NCBI RefSeq assembly: GCF_020509005.1
Contig: NC_063015.1
Coordinates: 558,001-622,000 of the forward strand
Direction: 5' to 3'
Source of the DNA: Fulvia fulva
Lineage: Eukaryota > Ascomycota > Dothideomycetes > Mycosphaerellales > Mycosphaerellaceae
DNA: 64,000 nucleotides
The stretch's first letter is position 1. The number at the start of each line of letters is the position of its first letter. Positions 18,489-29,173 of the stretch are shown in pieces. A program made the translations under genes and the position numbers. The notes below the pieces were generated by a model. The model made no database searches. It was given only the letters and a program-made list of their open reading frames with translations, and was not told where the DNA came from.

Positions 18489-18632
18489 ATATCTGGCCTT
18501 CCCCAGGCCTCTCTTGCTTCCTTCGTCTTTTGTTTTGTGTAGCAATCATACCATACCCTTTTGCATCTGCACTTCGCACCTGCATTCTCGCTTTCACCCT
18601 TGCATCTCACAGGCCAGGCTCTCGCCCTGACA
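18113..18632 (+). repeat. 3' LTR of Gypsy B
   Basis: 520 bp, matching 12342-12861 except for one T/G difference found by eye. Followed by duplication GGTAG. Its first 376 bp are in frame with pol. Confidence 0.94.
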
Positions 18633-18637
18633 GGTAG

Positions 18638-18776
18638 TGACTATTTTATAAGCAAGTGCCTATACCTTTCTATAGCTTAGTAGGCTGTTAGGAACAAGGA
18701 TAAACTAGCTAGGGTTACCTACCCTACTAAGAGACAACCGTTACTACCTCGTAGGAGGTTATTATTACTAAACCTT
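18638..18776 (+). pseudogene. Copia C zinc-knuckle and linker relic
   Basis: These 139 bp continue the copia polyprotein between Gypsy B and LINE1 and match about 50445-50580 of Copia 1. The last 14 bases, TATTACTAAACCTT (18763-18776), are repeated at 23757-23770 as the LINE1 target duplication. The segment is RIP mutated. Confidence 0.85.
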
Positions 18777-18899
18777 GAATCGAAAGCATACGCGCGAAAT
18801 AGATCATCGATCTCTGCGCCAAAACACGACACATTCGAAAGCTCTTATCAAGGCCATTCCAACGATACAAAAAGCAGGCCACTGCCCCTAGGACTGAGG

Positions 18900-20282
18900 G
18901 AGTTCTACCCCATTCAATCTGGACAGCTTGAAGCTCTCTTCACCCTGTTTCTTCAGCTCCAAACGCCGCGGAGGTGCCTAGCTACATTAGGCAACTCCTA
19001 GGCAATAGCAGCCCAGGCTACGGTACTAACGGCGCCTACGGCCCTACAGGCGAAGCCCCCCTAAGACAACTGGCAGCAACTTATAGAGGACGCAAAAAGC
19101 ATGGAAACTAACGATCAGCTCCCTTACCGGTCTCTACAGGTAATGATCACTCAGCTACGCACGGCGCTTGTACTGTCGTATCACCGAGGGCAACAAGAAA
19201 TGAGGACGACGTCCTAGGCGATTAGCAAGGCCACCCGGAATCAACACCCCTATAGCTGGGCATCGGTCGCGGCATCGATACCAGGCCCCCGCCCAACGCA
19301 CGATGCAGTTACGATCCGCATTGCAGCAAAGGAAGACCAGGCCGAAGTTGCGAAGCTATCGAACAAGGAGCTCGCCTAACGAATTAACCAACTAGGGGTG
19401 GTCGCAGTGAACCAACAGTCTAACGGCACTCTACAGATCTATACTAGCTCTGCTACTGCTAGGAGGCACCTAGAGGCACAGCCATAGTGGGCATCTAAGG
19501 TTGCGGCATCAGCGAAGGTCTCAACGAAACAATTCACGATCCTAGTCCACGACATGCCTAAGGAGTTTGACCCAACCAACTAGGGTCACCTACGCGCTCT
19601 CTAAGAGGACAACCCGGTCACTCTTAACTCTCCAATCCAGAAGGCGACTTGGCTCTATAGGAAATGGCCAGAAGGCAAGAAGGCCTCGGCGCTAATAGTA
19701 TGGCTACAAGACGCGAAAGCGGCGGATCTAGCGATAGAACAAGGCCTGGTCTGGCAATACAGCCTCAAGACAGTAGAAAAGCACTCCTCATCCTTTCGTG
19801 TCCTCCAATGCTTCAAATGCCAACAGTATGGACACCAAACCTACACGTGTACAAACAAGCAGGCCTGCTCGAACTGTACAGGAGACCATATGTCTAGGGA
19901 CTGTACATCGACTACGAGACGGTACGCGAACTGTCCGGGGCACCACCTATCGTATAGTGCGGAATGCCCATAGCGGAAACTAGCGAAAAACAAGGCAATC
20001 ATAAACAGAACCGTCGCCCTAAGATTCTACGGCGACCGTGAGGCTAGCCCACACCGGAACCAACTAGCGGCGGTCGGGCATAAGCGCCCTAGGGCCGAGA
20101 ACGATATAAAGGATGCGCAGCCTAGGGCGTACGGGAGGCCACGTGCTCTGCTAGCTGCGGCGAGGGAATCTAACCAGGCCCGGCTCCCCTTTAGTACACA
20201 GCCGATAGGCGTAGACCAGGACGCATAGGGCAGTAGGACACAGGACGATACAGAGGAAATGATTGTCGATGCCGATGACTAG
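18900..20282 (+). pseudogene. LINE1 ORF1 (Gag-like RNA-binding protein), broken
   Basis: The frame can be read from about 18900 (its start codon is not clear) to TAG 20280-20282, with internal TAG/TAA codons in place of Gln or Trp. An Ala/Gln-rich N-terminal part is followed by a long predicted helical region. Three CCHC knuckles lie at about 19809-19975: CFKCQQYGHQTYTC, then CSNCTGDH...C, then a third in which the first Cys has become Tyr. This knuckle trio is typical of Tad/I-like ORF1 proteins that package LINE RNA. ORF2 begins within its last codons (ATGACTAG). Confidence 0.8.
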
Positions 20283-23200
20283 CCTCGACACGCTTAACAT
20301 CATCTAGTATAACGTCAACTATAGCAAGGATATAGTCCAGAACCATTTCCTACACGAGGCGGACCCGCGCGTCCACCACGTCCTTACAATCCAGGAGCCA
20401 TAGATTAACCCGCACTATAAGAGACCAACGACCTGCAAGTCACTAGGCTACACGACATGCCTACGAGGCGACGGCAGACCCCGCACGTGCTTCTATGTCA
20501 GCAAGGACATACTAGAATCCGACTGGGAGGTAGTGTACTACGTAGACGAAGAAGGCGGGGGCGATATTACCTCCCTCCACGTGGGTAGCACCTGGATACA
20601 CAACCTATACATACAACCGCTAGCCTCGAGGTCTAGCCGCGACCTAGGGGTCTGCAGACACCTAGACAGTGCGCTCAAGAGACAAGGGTGCCACATCGTA
20701 GTAGGAGACTTCAACATACACCACCCTTCCTAGGAAAGCCTTATGCAGCCGCACCCTATAGCCGACGAAATACTCGACTTGATGGCGAGCAACGCAATTG
20801 CCCTCAATACCCCGAAGGACCTGGGCACCTGGAAGAGAGGGGGACTCCAAGGCACGATCGACCTCTCCTGGATCTCAGATAGCCACTACCACACGGTAAC
20901 CTACTGTGGGATCGAACATGAACTCGAGGCGTCGTCAGACCACATGCCAGTCAGGACCTCTATTACGACACAGATACAACGCACACTAGCGAGAACCCCT
21001 AAGCCAAACTGGGGAAAGGCCCACTGGGCCAACATCTAGGCGTACCTCGATGACTCCAAGAGGCTAGTCCAGATCGCGCAGCAGCAATACAACAGTAAAG
21101 ACGAGATAGACGAAGCAGTCCAGGGGTTGACAGACGAAATAAGAAAAGCGACCTCACTTCACGTTCCGCTTGCCTAACCAACGACATGGTCCAAACCATA
21201 CTGGACGCCGGAGTGCACTGCGGTAGTAAGAGAAGCAAGGAGAGCCCGCCGGGTGTGGACGAGCAGCCATAGCGAGGAGGCCTGGAACGTATACAGGGAG
21301 GCATGCCAACAGAAGAAAGCTATAATACGGAGGGAGAAAGCAGTCGGCTGGAGGGCCACAGTGGAAGAAATCGCCGGCAAGCCAGAGAGGATGTGGAAGC
21401 TAGCGAAATGGGCCCGACAGGACCCTACACAGGGCCCCTCCTTCTCTATCCCAGCGCTACAATCGCCTAGTGGCCCGGTTAGCGACCCCGAGGCCAAGGC
21501 GCGTCTACTGGCTAGCAAGTTCTTCCCACCCCCAGTCGAGGCTGATCTAAGCGACATAAACAGCTCTACTCCCCTAGCCCCTAGCATCGCGGTCCAATAG
21601 GAGGTGTCCGAGGGAGAAGTTACCGCTGTGCTGAGGAAGTTACCGGCGAAGAAAGCCCCGGGGCCGGATGGGATCCCAAACGAGCTACTAAAGAAGTGTA
21701 GAGATCAACTAGCCCCAGCAGTTGTAGCGATCTTTAACGCCTGCCTACAGACCGGATACCACCCGATAGCTTTTAAACAATCGACGACAGTGGTCCTACG
21801 CAAGCCGTAGAAGGAAGACTATACGCAGGTGAAGTCGTACCGCCCAATTGCGCTCCTTAACACTCTTGGGAAGGCGCTTGAGAAGCTGGTTGCAACGAGA
21901 CTCTCCGAGGCGGCAGAGGAACACTCCCTACTCCCGGACACCCAGATGGGTGCGCGCCCACAGCGATCGACGCTATCCGCGATGGAACTTATCACCTCTC
22001 AGGTAAAGGCCATCTGGTATAAGAATAGGGACAAGGTGGCTTCCTTACTTAGCCTAGACATATCGGGAGCCTTCGACTACGTGTCATACCCGCGGCTTCT
22101 CTACATCCTAAGGTCGAAAGGACTCCCTGAGTGGCTTGTCAACTTCGTACGGTCCTACCTCCAAAACCGCAGTACGTCGATCCTGGTCGGCCAGTACAGA
22201 AGCCCATTTCAAGCAGTCTACACTAGAATCCCGCAAGGCTTAACGCTAGCACCTATTCTGTTCCTCTTCTTTATGGCGACGCTGCTCCCAGCCCTAGAAT
22301 CCCAGAACACCGCTACGAGCGGCTTCGTAGACGACACAAACATCCTAGCGTGGTCTTCCTCGACTAAGGAGAACTGTAGGCTACTAGAAGAGAAGCACAA
22401 GATCTGCGAGGACTGGGCTAGGAGGCACGGGGCTCGGTTTGCCCTAGAAAAGTACAATCTGATACACTTTACGCGCCGGCCACGGTTCCACAATATGCAA
22501 GCTTCTATCCAGATACAGGGGCATACGACTAACCCGGCAAATCAGCTCAGGATCCTCGGACTATAGGTGGACCCGGCGCTACGGTAGAGGAAGCACGTAC
22601 AGGCAATATTACGGAAAGCTGAACAGAATATAGCATCATGCCAGAGGCTCACTGCGTCCACATGGGGGGCGGACTTCCGGCAGTCACGACTTCTATATAC
22701 GGCTATTGTACGGCCAGTCCTTACCTATGGCAGCCAAGTGTGGTCCTTAGGCGAGAGGGCCTGCCTATCGAAGGGACTCGTCGCGCCGCTAGCGAAGATC
22801 CAAAACCAATGCCTAAGGAAGGTCACCGGGGCATATAAGTCGACACCAACGAGGATGCTTGAGCACGAGACCGCTATACCGCCGATCGACCTATACATCT
22901 AGGGACTACGGACCTCCTACTTAGGCAAGTCGGCACAGTACCCAGTACAGAAGGTCATCGCCAGTGCAGTCGCAAGGGCCCGCGAATCAGTACCAGCGCA
23001 TAAGGGCATTCGACCCGGAAACGAGCCGAACTACCGGGCAAGGGACGAACAGCTAGCAACACAATGGGAAGGTGAGAAATCGTTTGTAGAGCAACTATAG
23101 AAAGAGAGGTGGAACAACCAGGTTGTAGGGCATAGTGGACGCCCTTAGCCAGCGGGACAACCTAAGGAATGGTCAGCTACAAAATCCGCGGTCAAGCACC

Positions 23201-23586
23201 CCCCGAAGCTCATCCACTACCGCCTTACGAGGGCACAGAGTAGCATAGCAACCCAACTGCGAAGCGAACACATCGGCCTCCAGGGGTACCTATCATGGAG
23301 GAAGGTCCCAGGATACACGAATACTAGCTGCCCCTGCGGCTATCGCTCCCAGAACGTACGGCACGCACTCCTCGTCTGTCCGAGGTGGTCGCTAGGAAGG
23401 GGGGAGTGGATGGCAAAGGCGAGGAACCGGACGATTGGGGCACTTCTTAACAACGCTGAAGACCTACGGCGCATTACGAACTGGATACTAGAGAAGGGCT
23501 GGCTAGAACAGTACCGCCTAGTAGGAGCAGTGCAGGAAGAGAGGACACGACGCAGCGCGACGAGACCGGCTAGGAGCGGGGGCTAA
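20275..23586 (+). pseudogene. LINE1 ORF2: endonuclease and reverse transcriptase, broken by stops
   Basis: One frame of 1103 codons runs from ATG 20275 to TAA 23584-23586 without frameshifts but with several in-frame TAG codons, mostly at Trp or Gln positions. The N-terminal apurinic-type endonuclease shows VVGDFNIHHPS (about 20698-20730) and SDHMPV (about 20938). The RT spans about 21610-22570: KKAPGPDGIPNELL, YRPIALLNTLGK, SLDISGAFD and FVDD (about 22325). The C-terminal region has a CPCG...H..L.CP zinc-binding motif (about 23330-23385) common to such LINEs. I find no RNase H signature between RT and this motif. Four or more stops make it non-functional. Confidence 0.85.
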
Positions 23587-23756
23587 CGGGGTAGTGACAT
23601 GGACTACGTACGTTCAGAGGGAAAGCTAATCTAGACAAGGAGTAGTCGGGGGCGGGAAGGGTTTTCACCTATTCGGGTTTCCCTTTGTACATAACAATAG
23701 ATATATACCTGCATAGGCCGGATAGGGTCCTAGAACAGGGGAATGACAAATCTATC
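23587..23756 (+). other. LINE1 3' untranslated region and repeat tail
   Basis: About 170 bp from the ORF2 stop to a short TCTATCTAT tail. The end is shared with the LINE pieces at 1-54 and 24790, which have one or two more tail units. The tail unit number is therefore variable between copies. Confidence 0.7.
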
Positions 23757-23770
23757 TATTACTAAACCTT

Positions 23771-24789
23771 CGTAATGTCCTTAAGGTAATAACGGACCTT
23801 ATAAAGTAGATAAAGGAGAGCCGTAAGCCAAAGGCCTCCTCTAGTAAGCCTATAAGGGCCTATACGACCTAGGAAGACGTATTAGACTCTAAGATACTAT
23901 TAGAAGATGATAATGTTGATAAGGTTACCTATTCTACTATAGAAGCTAAAGGTAAGTACCCCTTATCCGAGTAGTTGCTTAACTCTTATACATCATTATA
24001 TATAACTGACCAAGATTCACTATTTAGGACACTAAAGCCTCTTTAAAAGAGGAAGTAGATCAAGGTTAGGGGTGGCTATCTACAAGCTATATATATAGGA
24101 AGTGTAGTAATAGGTAGTCCTTCTAGAAAGCAAATTGTCTTAGAAAATGTCCTATTTGTTCCTAGCCTTAGAGTTAGTCTTGTTTCGTAGAATTAGTTTA
24201 GCTAATAGTTTGCTATCTAACTACCTAGTTTCACCCTAAAATCCTTGTCTAGTAAACCCGTTGTCTAGACCAAACTTCGAGGAGGAGTACCGTTTATCTA
24301 CTCGATCTCGGAAATTCTTAAGCTATAGCATACTAGTATACTCTCTTAAGAACGTGACGGTACCGCTATAGCTAATACTAAGTCCGAAGATTAGTAGGAG
24401 CTATAGTATAGAAGATGTATACACCTTAGTAAGGGACTACTAAGAAACCTATATAGAGTTACTAATAAGAAAGATCCTATTCCTATCTCTTCTAAACACC
24501 AGAATTATAAGGTCTGCTCCCTTATAAATATAAGGAAGTTCAAAGGACCTACTATAGAGAGAAAAGGGGAGAGGCTGGCCCTTATCTCTATTGATATCTA
24601 TAGGCCTTTTCAGGGCGTAGTCTCTAGGCTAGGATACAAATATTAGCTTAAGATTATAGACAACTTCTCTAGGAAGAAGTAGATAATCCCTTTAAAGGCT
24701 AGGAGCGACGCTCCTATAGCCCTACGGGATTAGAAGGTCTAGGCAGAACGGTAGTCAAGGTGCTTTCTATCTACGATCCGTAGTAATAG
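23771..24789 (+). pseudogene. Copia C protease to integrase-start relic
   Basis: Collinear with about 50580-51600 of Copia 1. It includes the protease region (Asp-Ser-Cys in Copia 1, here altered), the GAG-pre-integrase His/Cys region and the first integrase Asp (ATTGATATC near 24590). Many Gln and Trp codons are TAG. It stops at the codon where LINE2 is inserted. It is nearly identical, mutation for mutation, to the inverted Copia L copy at 55-1080. Confidence 0.86.
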
Positions 24790-24966
24790 ATAGATAGATA
24801 GATTTGTCATTCCCCTGTTCTAGGACCCTATCCGGCCTATATAGGTATATATCTATTGTTATATATAAAGGGAAACCCGAATAGGTGAAAACCCTTCCCG
24901 CCCCCGACTACTCCTTATCTAGTTTAGCTTTCCCTCTAAACGTACGTAGTCTATGTTACTACCCCG

Positions 24967-27900
24967 TTAGCCCCCGCTCCTAGCCGGTCTCGTCGCGCTA
25001 CGTCGTATCCTCTCTTCCTATACTGCTCCTACTAGGCGGTACTGTTCTAGCTAGCCCTTCTCTAGTATCTAGTTCGTAATACGCCGTAGGTCCTTAGCGT
25101 TGTTAAGAAGTGCCCTAATCGTCCGGTTCCTCGCCTTTACTATCTACTCCCCCCTTCCTAGCGACCACCTCGGATAGACGAGGAGTACGTACCGTACGTT
25201 CTAGGAGCGATAGCCGTAGGGGCAGCTAGTATTCGTGTATCCTAGAACCTTCCTCTATAATAGGTACCCCTAGAGGCCGATGTGTTCGCTTCGTAGTTAG
25301 GTTGCTATACTACTCTATACCCTCGTAAGGCGGTAGTAGATAAGCTTTGGGGGGTGCTTAACCGCGGATTTTGTAGCTAACTATTCCTTAGGTTGTCCCG
25401 CTAGCTAAGGGCGTCTACTATGCCCTACAACCTAGTTGTTCCACCTCTCTTTCTATAGTTGCTCTACAAACGATTTCTTACCTTCCTATTATATTACTAG
25501 CTATTCGTCCCTTGCCCGGTAGTTCGGCTCGTTTCCGGGTCGAATGCCCCTATACGCTAGTACTAATTCGCGGGCCCTTACGACTATACTAGCGATGACC
25601 TTCTGTACTAGGTACTATACCGACTTGCCTAAGTAGGAGGTCCGTAGTCCCTAGATATATAGGTCGATCGGCGGTATAGCGGTCTCGTGCCTAAGTATCC
25701 TCGTTAGTATCGACTTATATACCCCGGTGACCTTCCTTAGGCATTAGTTTTGGATCTTCGCTAGCGGCGCGACGAGTCCCTTCGATAGGTAGGCCCTCTC
25801 GCCTAAGGACTACACTTGGCTACTATAGGTAAGGACCGGCCGTACAATAGCCGTATATAGAAGTCGTAACTACCGGAAGTCCGCCCCCTATATAGACGTA
25901 GTAAGCCTCTAGTATGATGCTATATTCTGTTTAGCTTTCCGTAATATTACCTATACGTACTTCCTCTACCGTAGCGCCGGGTCTACCTATAGTCCGAGGA
26001 TCCTAAGCTAATTTGCCGGGTTAGTCGTATGCCCCTATATCTAGATAGAAGCTTGTATATTATAGAACCGTGGCCGGCGCGTAAAGTGTATCAGATTGTA
26101 CTTTTCTAGGGCAAACCGAGCCCCGTACCTCCTAGCCTAGTCCTCGCAGATCTTTTGCTTCTCTTCTAGTAGCCTATAGTTCTCCTTAGTCGAGGAAGAC
26201 TACGCTAGGATGTTTGTGTCGTCTACGAAGCCGCTCGTAGCGGTGTTCTAGGATTCTAGGGCTAGGAGTAGCGTCGCTATAAAGAAGAGGAACAGAATAG
26301 GTACTAGCGTTAAGCCTTACGGGATTCTAGTATAGACTACTTAAAATAGGCTTCTGTACTAGCCGACTAGGATCGACGTACTACGGTTTTAGAGGTAGGA
26401 CCGTACGAAGTTAATAAGCTACTTAGGGAGTCCTTTCGACCTTAGGATATAGAGTAGCCGCGGGTATAACACGTAGTCGAAGGCTCCCGATATGTCTAGG
26501 CTAAGTAAGGAAGCTACCTTGTCCCTATTCTTATACTAGATAGCCTTTACCTGAGAGGTGATAAGTTCTGTCGCGGATAGCGTCGATCGCTATAGGCGCG
26601 TACCTATCTAGGTGTCCGGGAGTAGGGAGTGTTCCTCTACCGCCTCGGAGAGTCTCGTTATAACTAGCTTCTTAAGCGCCTTCCTAAGAGTGTTAAGGAG
26701 CGTAATTAGGCGTTACGACTTTACCTACGTATAGTCTTCCTTCTACGGCTTACGTAGGACCACTGTCGTCGATTGTTTAAAAGCTATCGGGTAGTATCCG
26801 GTCTATAGGCAGGCGTTAAAGATCGCTATAACTACTAGGGCTAGTTGATCTCTACACTTCTTTAGTAGCTCGTTTAGGATCCTATCCGGCCCCGGGGCTT
26901 TCTTCGCTAGCAACTTCCTTAGTATAGCGGCAACTTCTCCCTCGGACACCTCCTATTAGACCGCGATACTAGGGGCTAGGGGAGTAGAGCTATTTATGTC
27001 GCTTAGATCAGCCTCGACTAGGGGCGGGAAGAACTTACTAGCTAGTAGACGCGCCTTGGCCTCGGGGTCGCTAACCGGGCTACTAGGCGATTATAGCGCT
27101 AGGATAGAGAAGGAGGGGCCCTATATAGGGTCCTGTCGGGCCTATTTCACTAGCTTCTACATCCTCTCTAGCTTGCCGGCGATTTCTTCTACTATAGCCC
27201 TCTAGCCGACTACTTTCTCCCTTCGTATTATAGCTTTCTTCTGTTAGTATACCTCCCTATATACGTTCTAGGCCTCCTCGCTATAGCTGCTCGTCTATAC
27301 CCGGCGGGCTCTCCTTGCTTCTCTTACTACCGTAGTGCACTCCGGCGTCTAGTATAGTTTAGACTATATCGTTAGTTAGGTAAGCGGAACGTAAAGTAAG
27401 GTCGCTTTTCTTATTTCGTCTATTAACCCCTAGACTACTTCGTCTATCTCGTCTTTACTGTTGTATTACTACTACGCGATCTAGACTAGCCTCTTAGAGT
27501 CATCGAGGTACGCCTAGATGTTGGCCTAGTAGGCCTTTCCCTAGTTTGGCTTAGGGGTTCTCGCTAGTATACGTTATATCTATATCGTAATAGAGGTCCT
27601 AACTAGTATATAGTCTAACGACGCCTCGAGTTTATGTTCGATCCTATAGTAGGTTACCGTATAGTAGTAGCTATCTAAGATCTAGGAGAGGTCGATCGTG
27701 CCTTAGAGTCCCCCTCTCTTCTAGGTGCCTAGGTCCTTCAGGGTATTAAGGGCAATTACGTTACTCGCTATCAAGTCGAGTACTTCGTCGGCTATAGGGT
27801 ACGGCTATATAAGGCTTTCCTAGGAAGGGTAGTGTATGTTGAAGTCTCCTACTACGATGTGGCACCCTTGTCTCTTAAGCGTACTGTCTAGGTGTCTATA

Positions 27901-28278
27901 GACCTCTAGGTCGCGGCTAGACCTCGAGGCTAGCGGTTGTATATATAGGTTATATATCTAGGTGCTACCTACGTAGAGGGAGGTAATATCGCCCCCGCCT
28001 TCTTCGTCTACGTAGTACACTACCTCCTAGTCGGATTCTAGTATGTCCTTACTAACATAGAAGCACGTACGGGGTCTACCGTCGCCTCGTAGGCATGTCG
28101 TATAGCCTAGTGACTTGTAGGTCGTTAGTCTCTTATAGTACGGGTTAATCTATAGCTCCTAGATTATAAGGACGTAGTGGACGCGCGGGTCCGCCTCGTA
28201 TAGGAAATAGTTCTAGACTATATCCTTGCTATAGTTAACGTTATACTAGATAATACTAAGCGTGTCGAGGCTAGTTAT
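24967..28278 (-). pseudogene. LINE2 ORF2 relic (endonuclease, RT)
   Basis: This has the same span (3312 bp) as LINE1 ORF2, with the final TAA at the complement of 24967-24969. The start codon appears as ATA (complement of 28276-28278) because ATG was hit by RIP. Endonuclease, RT and the C-terminal zinc motif align with LINE1 but stops are frequent throughout. The equal length shows that no major insertion or deletion occurred in ORF2. Confidence 0.83.
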
Positions 28279-28730
28279 CGGTATCGACAATTATTTCCTC
28301 TATATCGTCCTATGTCCTACTACCCTATACGTCCTAGTCTACGCCTATCGGCTATGTACTAAAGGGGAGCCGGGCCTAGTTAGATTCCCTCGCCGTAGCT
28401 AGTAGAGCACGTGGCCTCCCGTACGCCCTAGGTTACGTATCCTTTATATCGTTCTCGGCCCTAGGGCGCTTATACCCGACCGCCGCTAGTTAGTTCCGGT
28501 ATAGGCTAGCCTCACGGTCGCCGTAGAATCTTAGGGCGACGGTTCTATTTGTAATTGCCTTGTTTTTCGCTAGTTTCCGCTATAGGCATTCCGTACTATA
28601 CGATAGGTAGTGCCCCGGACAGTTCGCGTACCGTCTCGTAGTCGATATATAGTCCCTAGATATATAGTCTCCTATATAGTTAGAGTAGGCCTACTTGTTT
28701 ATACACGTGTAGGTTTGGTGTCTATACTGT
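28271..28730 (-). pseudogene. LINE2 ORF1 relic, 3' part
   Basis: The C-terminal part of ORF1, including the CCHC region, matches LINE1 19822-20282. It is heavily RIP mutated and is cut at 28730 by Gypsy C, after the duplication ACTGT (28726-28730). The rest of ORF1 continues at 34868. Confidence 0.82.
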
Positions 28731-29173
28731 TGTCAGGGCGAGAGCCTAGCCTATAAGATGTAAGGGTGAAAGCGAGAATGCAGGTGCGAAGTGCAGATGC
28801 AAAAGGGCATGGTATGATTGCTACACAAAACAAAAGACGAAGAAAGCAAGAGAGGCCTGGGGAAGGCCAGATATTTATACGCGACCCTCGCGAGTGCGTG
28901 TCCCCGCATCAACAGGGCTAACCCGTGCGAAGCCGCGCTCAGTAGCTTTGCTCAAAACCTTATTCCAACCTGCCCTACGATCCGAGTCTTCCACGTGCTT
29001 CAAGGTTTGGTAGAGGGGTGAATCTGGAGGGCTGGGTCCCGTAGTGAATGTTGCGGGGCATGTGATTCTTGGCGCTCACACACCAAGCTGGACTGTCACT
29101 TCTTGACGACTTCTGAGCGCTCTGAGACTCTTCTGTCCCCACCTTCTGTACACTCTGTGGGGAGACCATGACA
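28731..29173 (-). repeat. 3' LTR of Gypsy C
   Basis: 443 bp. Against the 5' LTR it has several G-to-A or C-to-T changes in its outer part (for example CTGGCCTGTGAG to CTAGCCTATAAG), with a few other differences including a T/A near 28980. The 77-bp segment of the Gypsy B LTR is absent. The pol stop lies inside (28975-28977). Confidence 0.93.

Larger units (their letters stand above)
12342..18632 (+). mobile_element. Gypsy B: intact Ty3/gypsy chromovirus
   Basis: This 6291-bp element has 520-bp LTRs and a GGTAG duplication (12337-12341 and 18633-18637). The LTRs differ at one position that I could find, a T/G change near 12576 and 18347, which is not RIP type. Gag and pol frames are intact and nearly identical in protein sequence to Gypsy C. 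Gypsy E and the solo LTR at 45192 are RIP-decayed members of the same family. Its target duplication carries a RIP change of the host copia, so it arrived after that copia was mutated. Confidence 0.95.
18777..23756 (+). mobile_element. LINE1: full-length Tad-like non-LTR retrotransposon, mildly RIP mutated
   Basis: The element lies between 14-bp duplications TATTACTAAACCTT and ends in a short TATC-type repeat instead of poly(A). It has two overlapping reading frames: ORF1 with CCHC knuckles and ORF2 with endonuclease and RT. Scattered TAG codons break both, but CA/TG dinucleotides remain common, so the damage is much lighter than in LINE2 (24790-35892). It inserted into Copia C. The 5' edge at 18777 (GAATCGAAAG) is defined by the end of the duplication. 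Confidence 0.88.
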
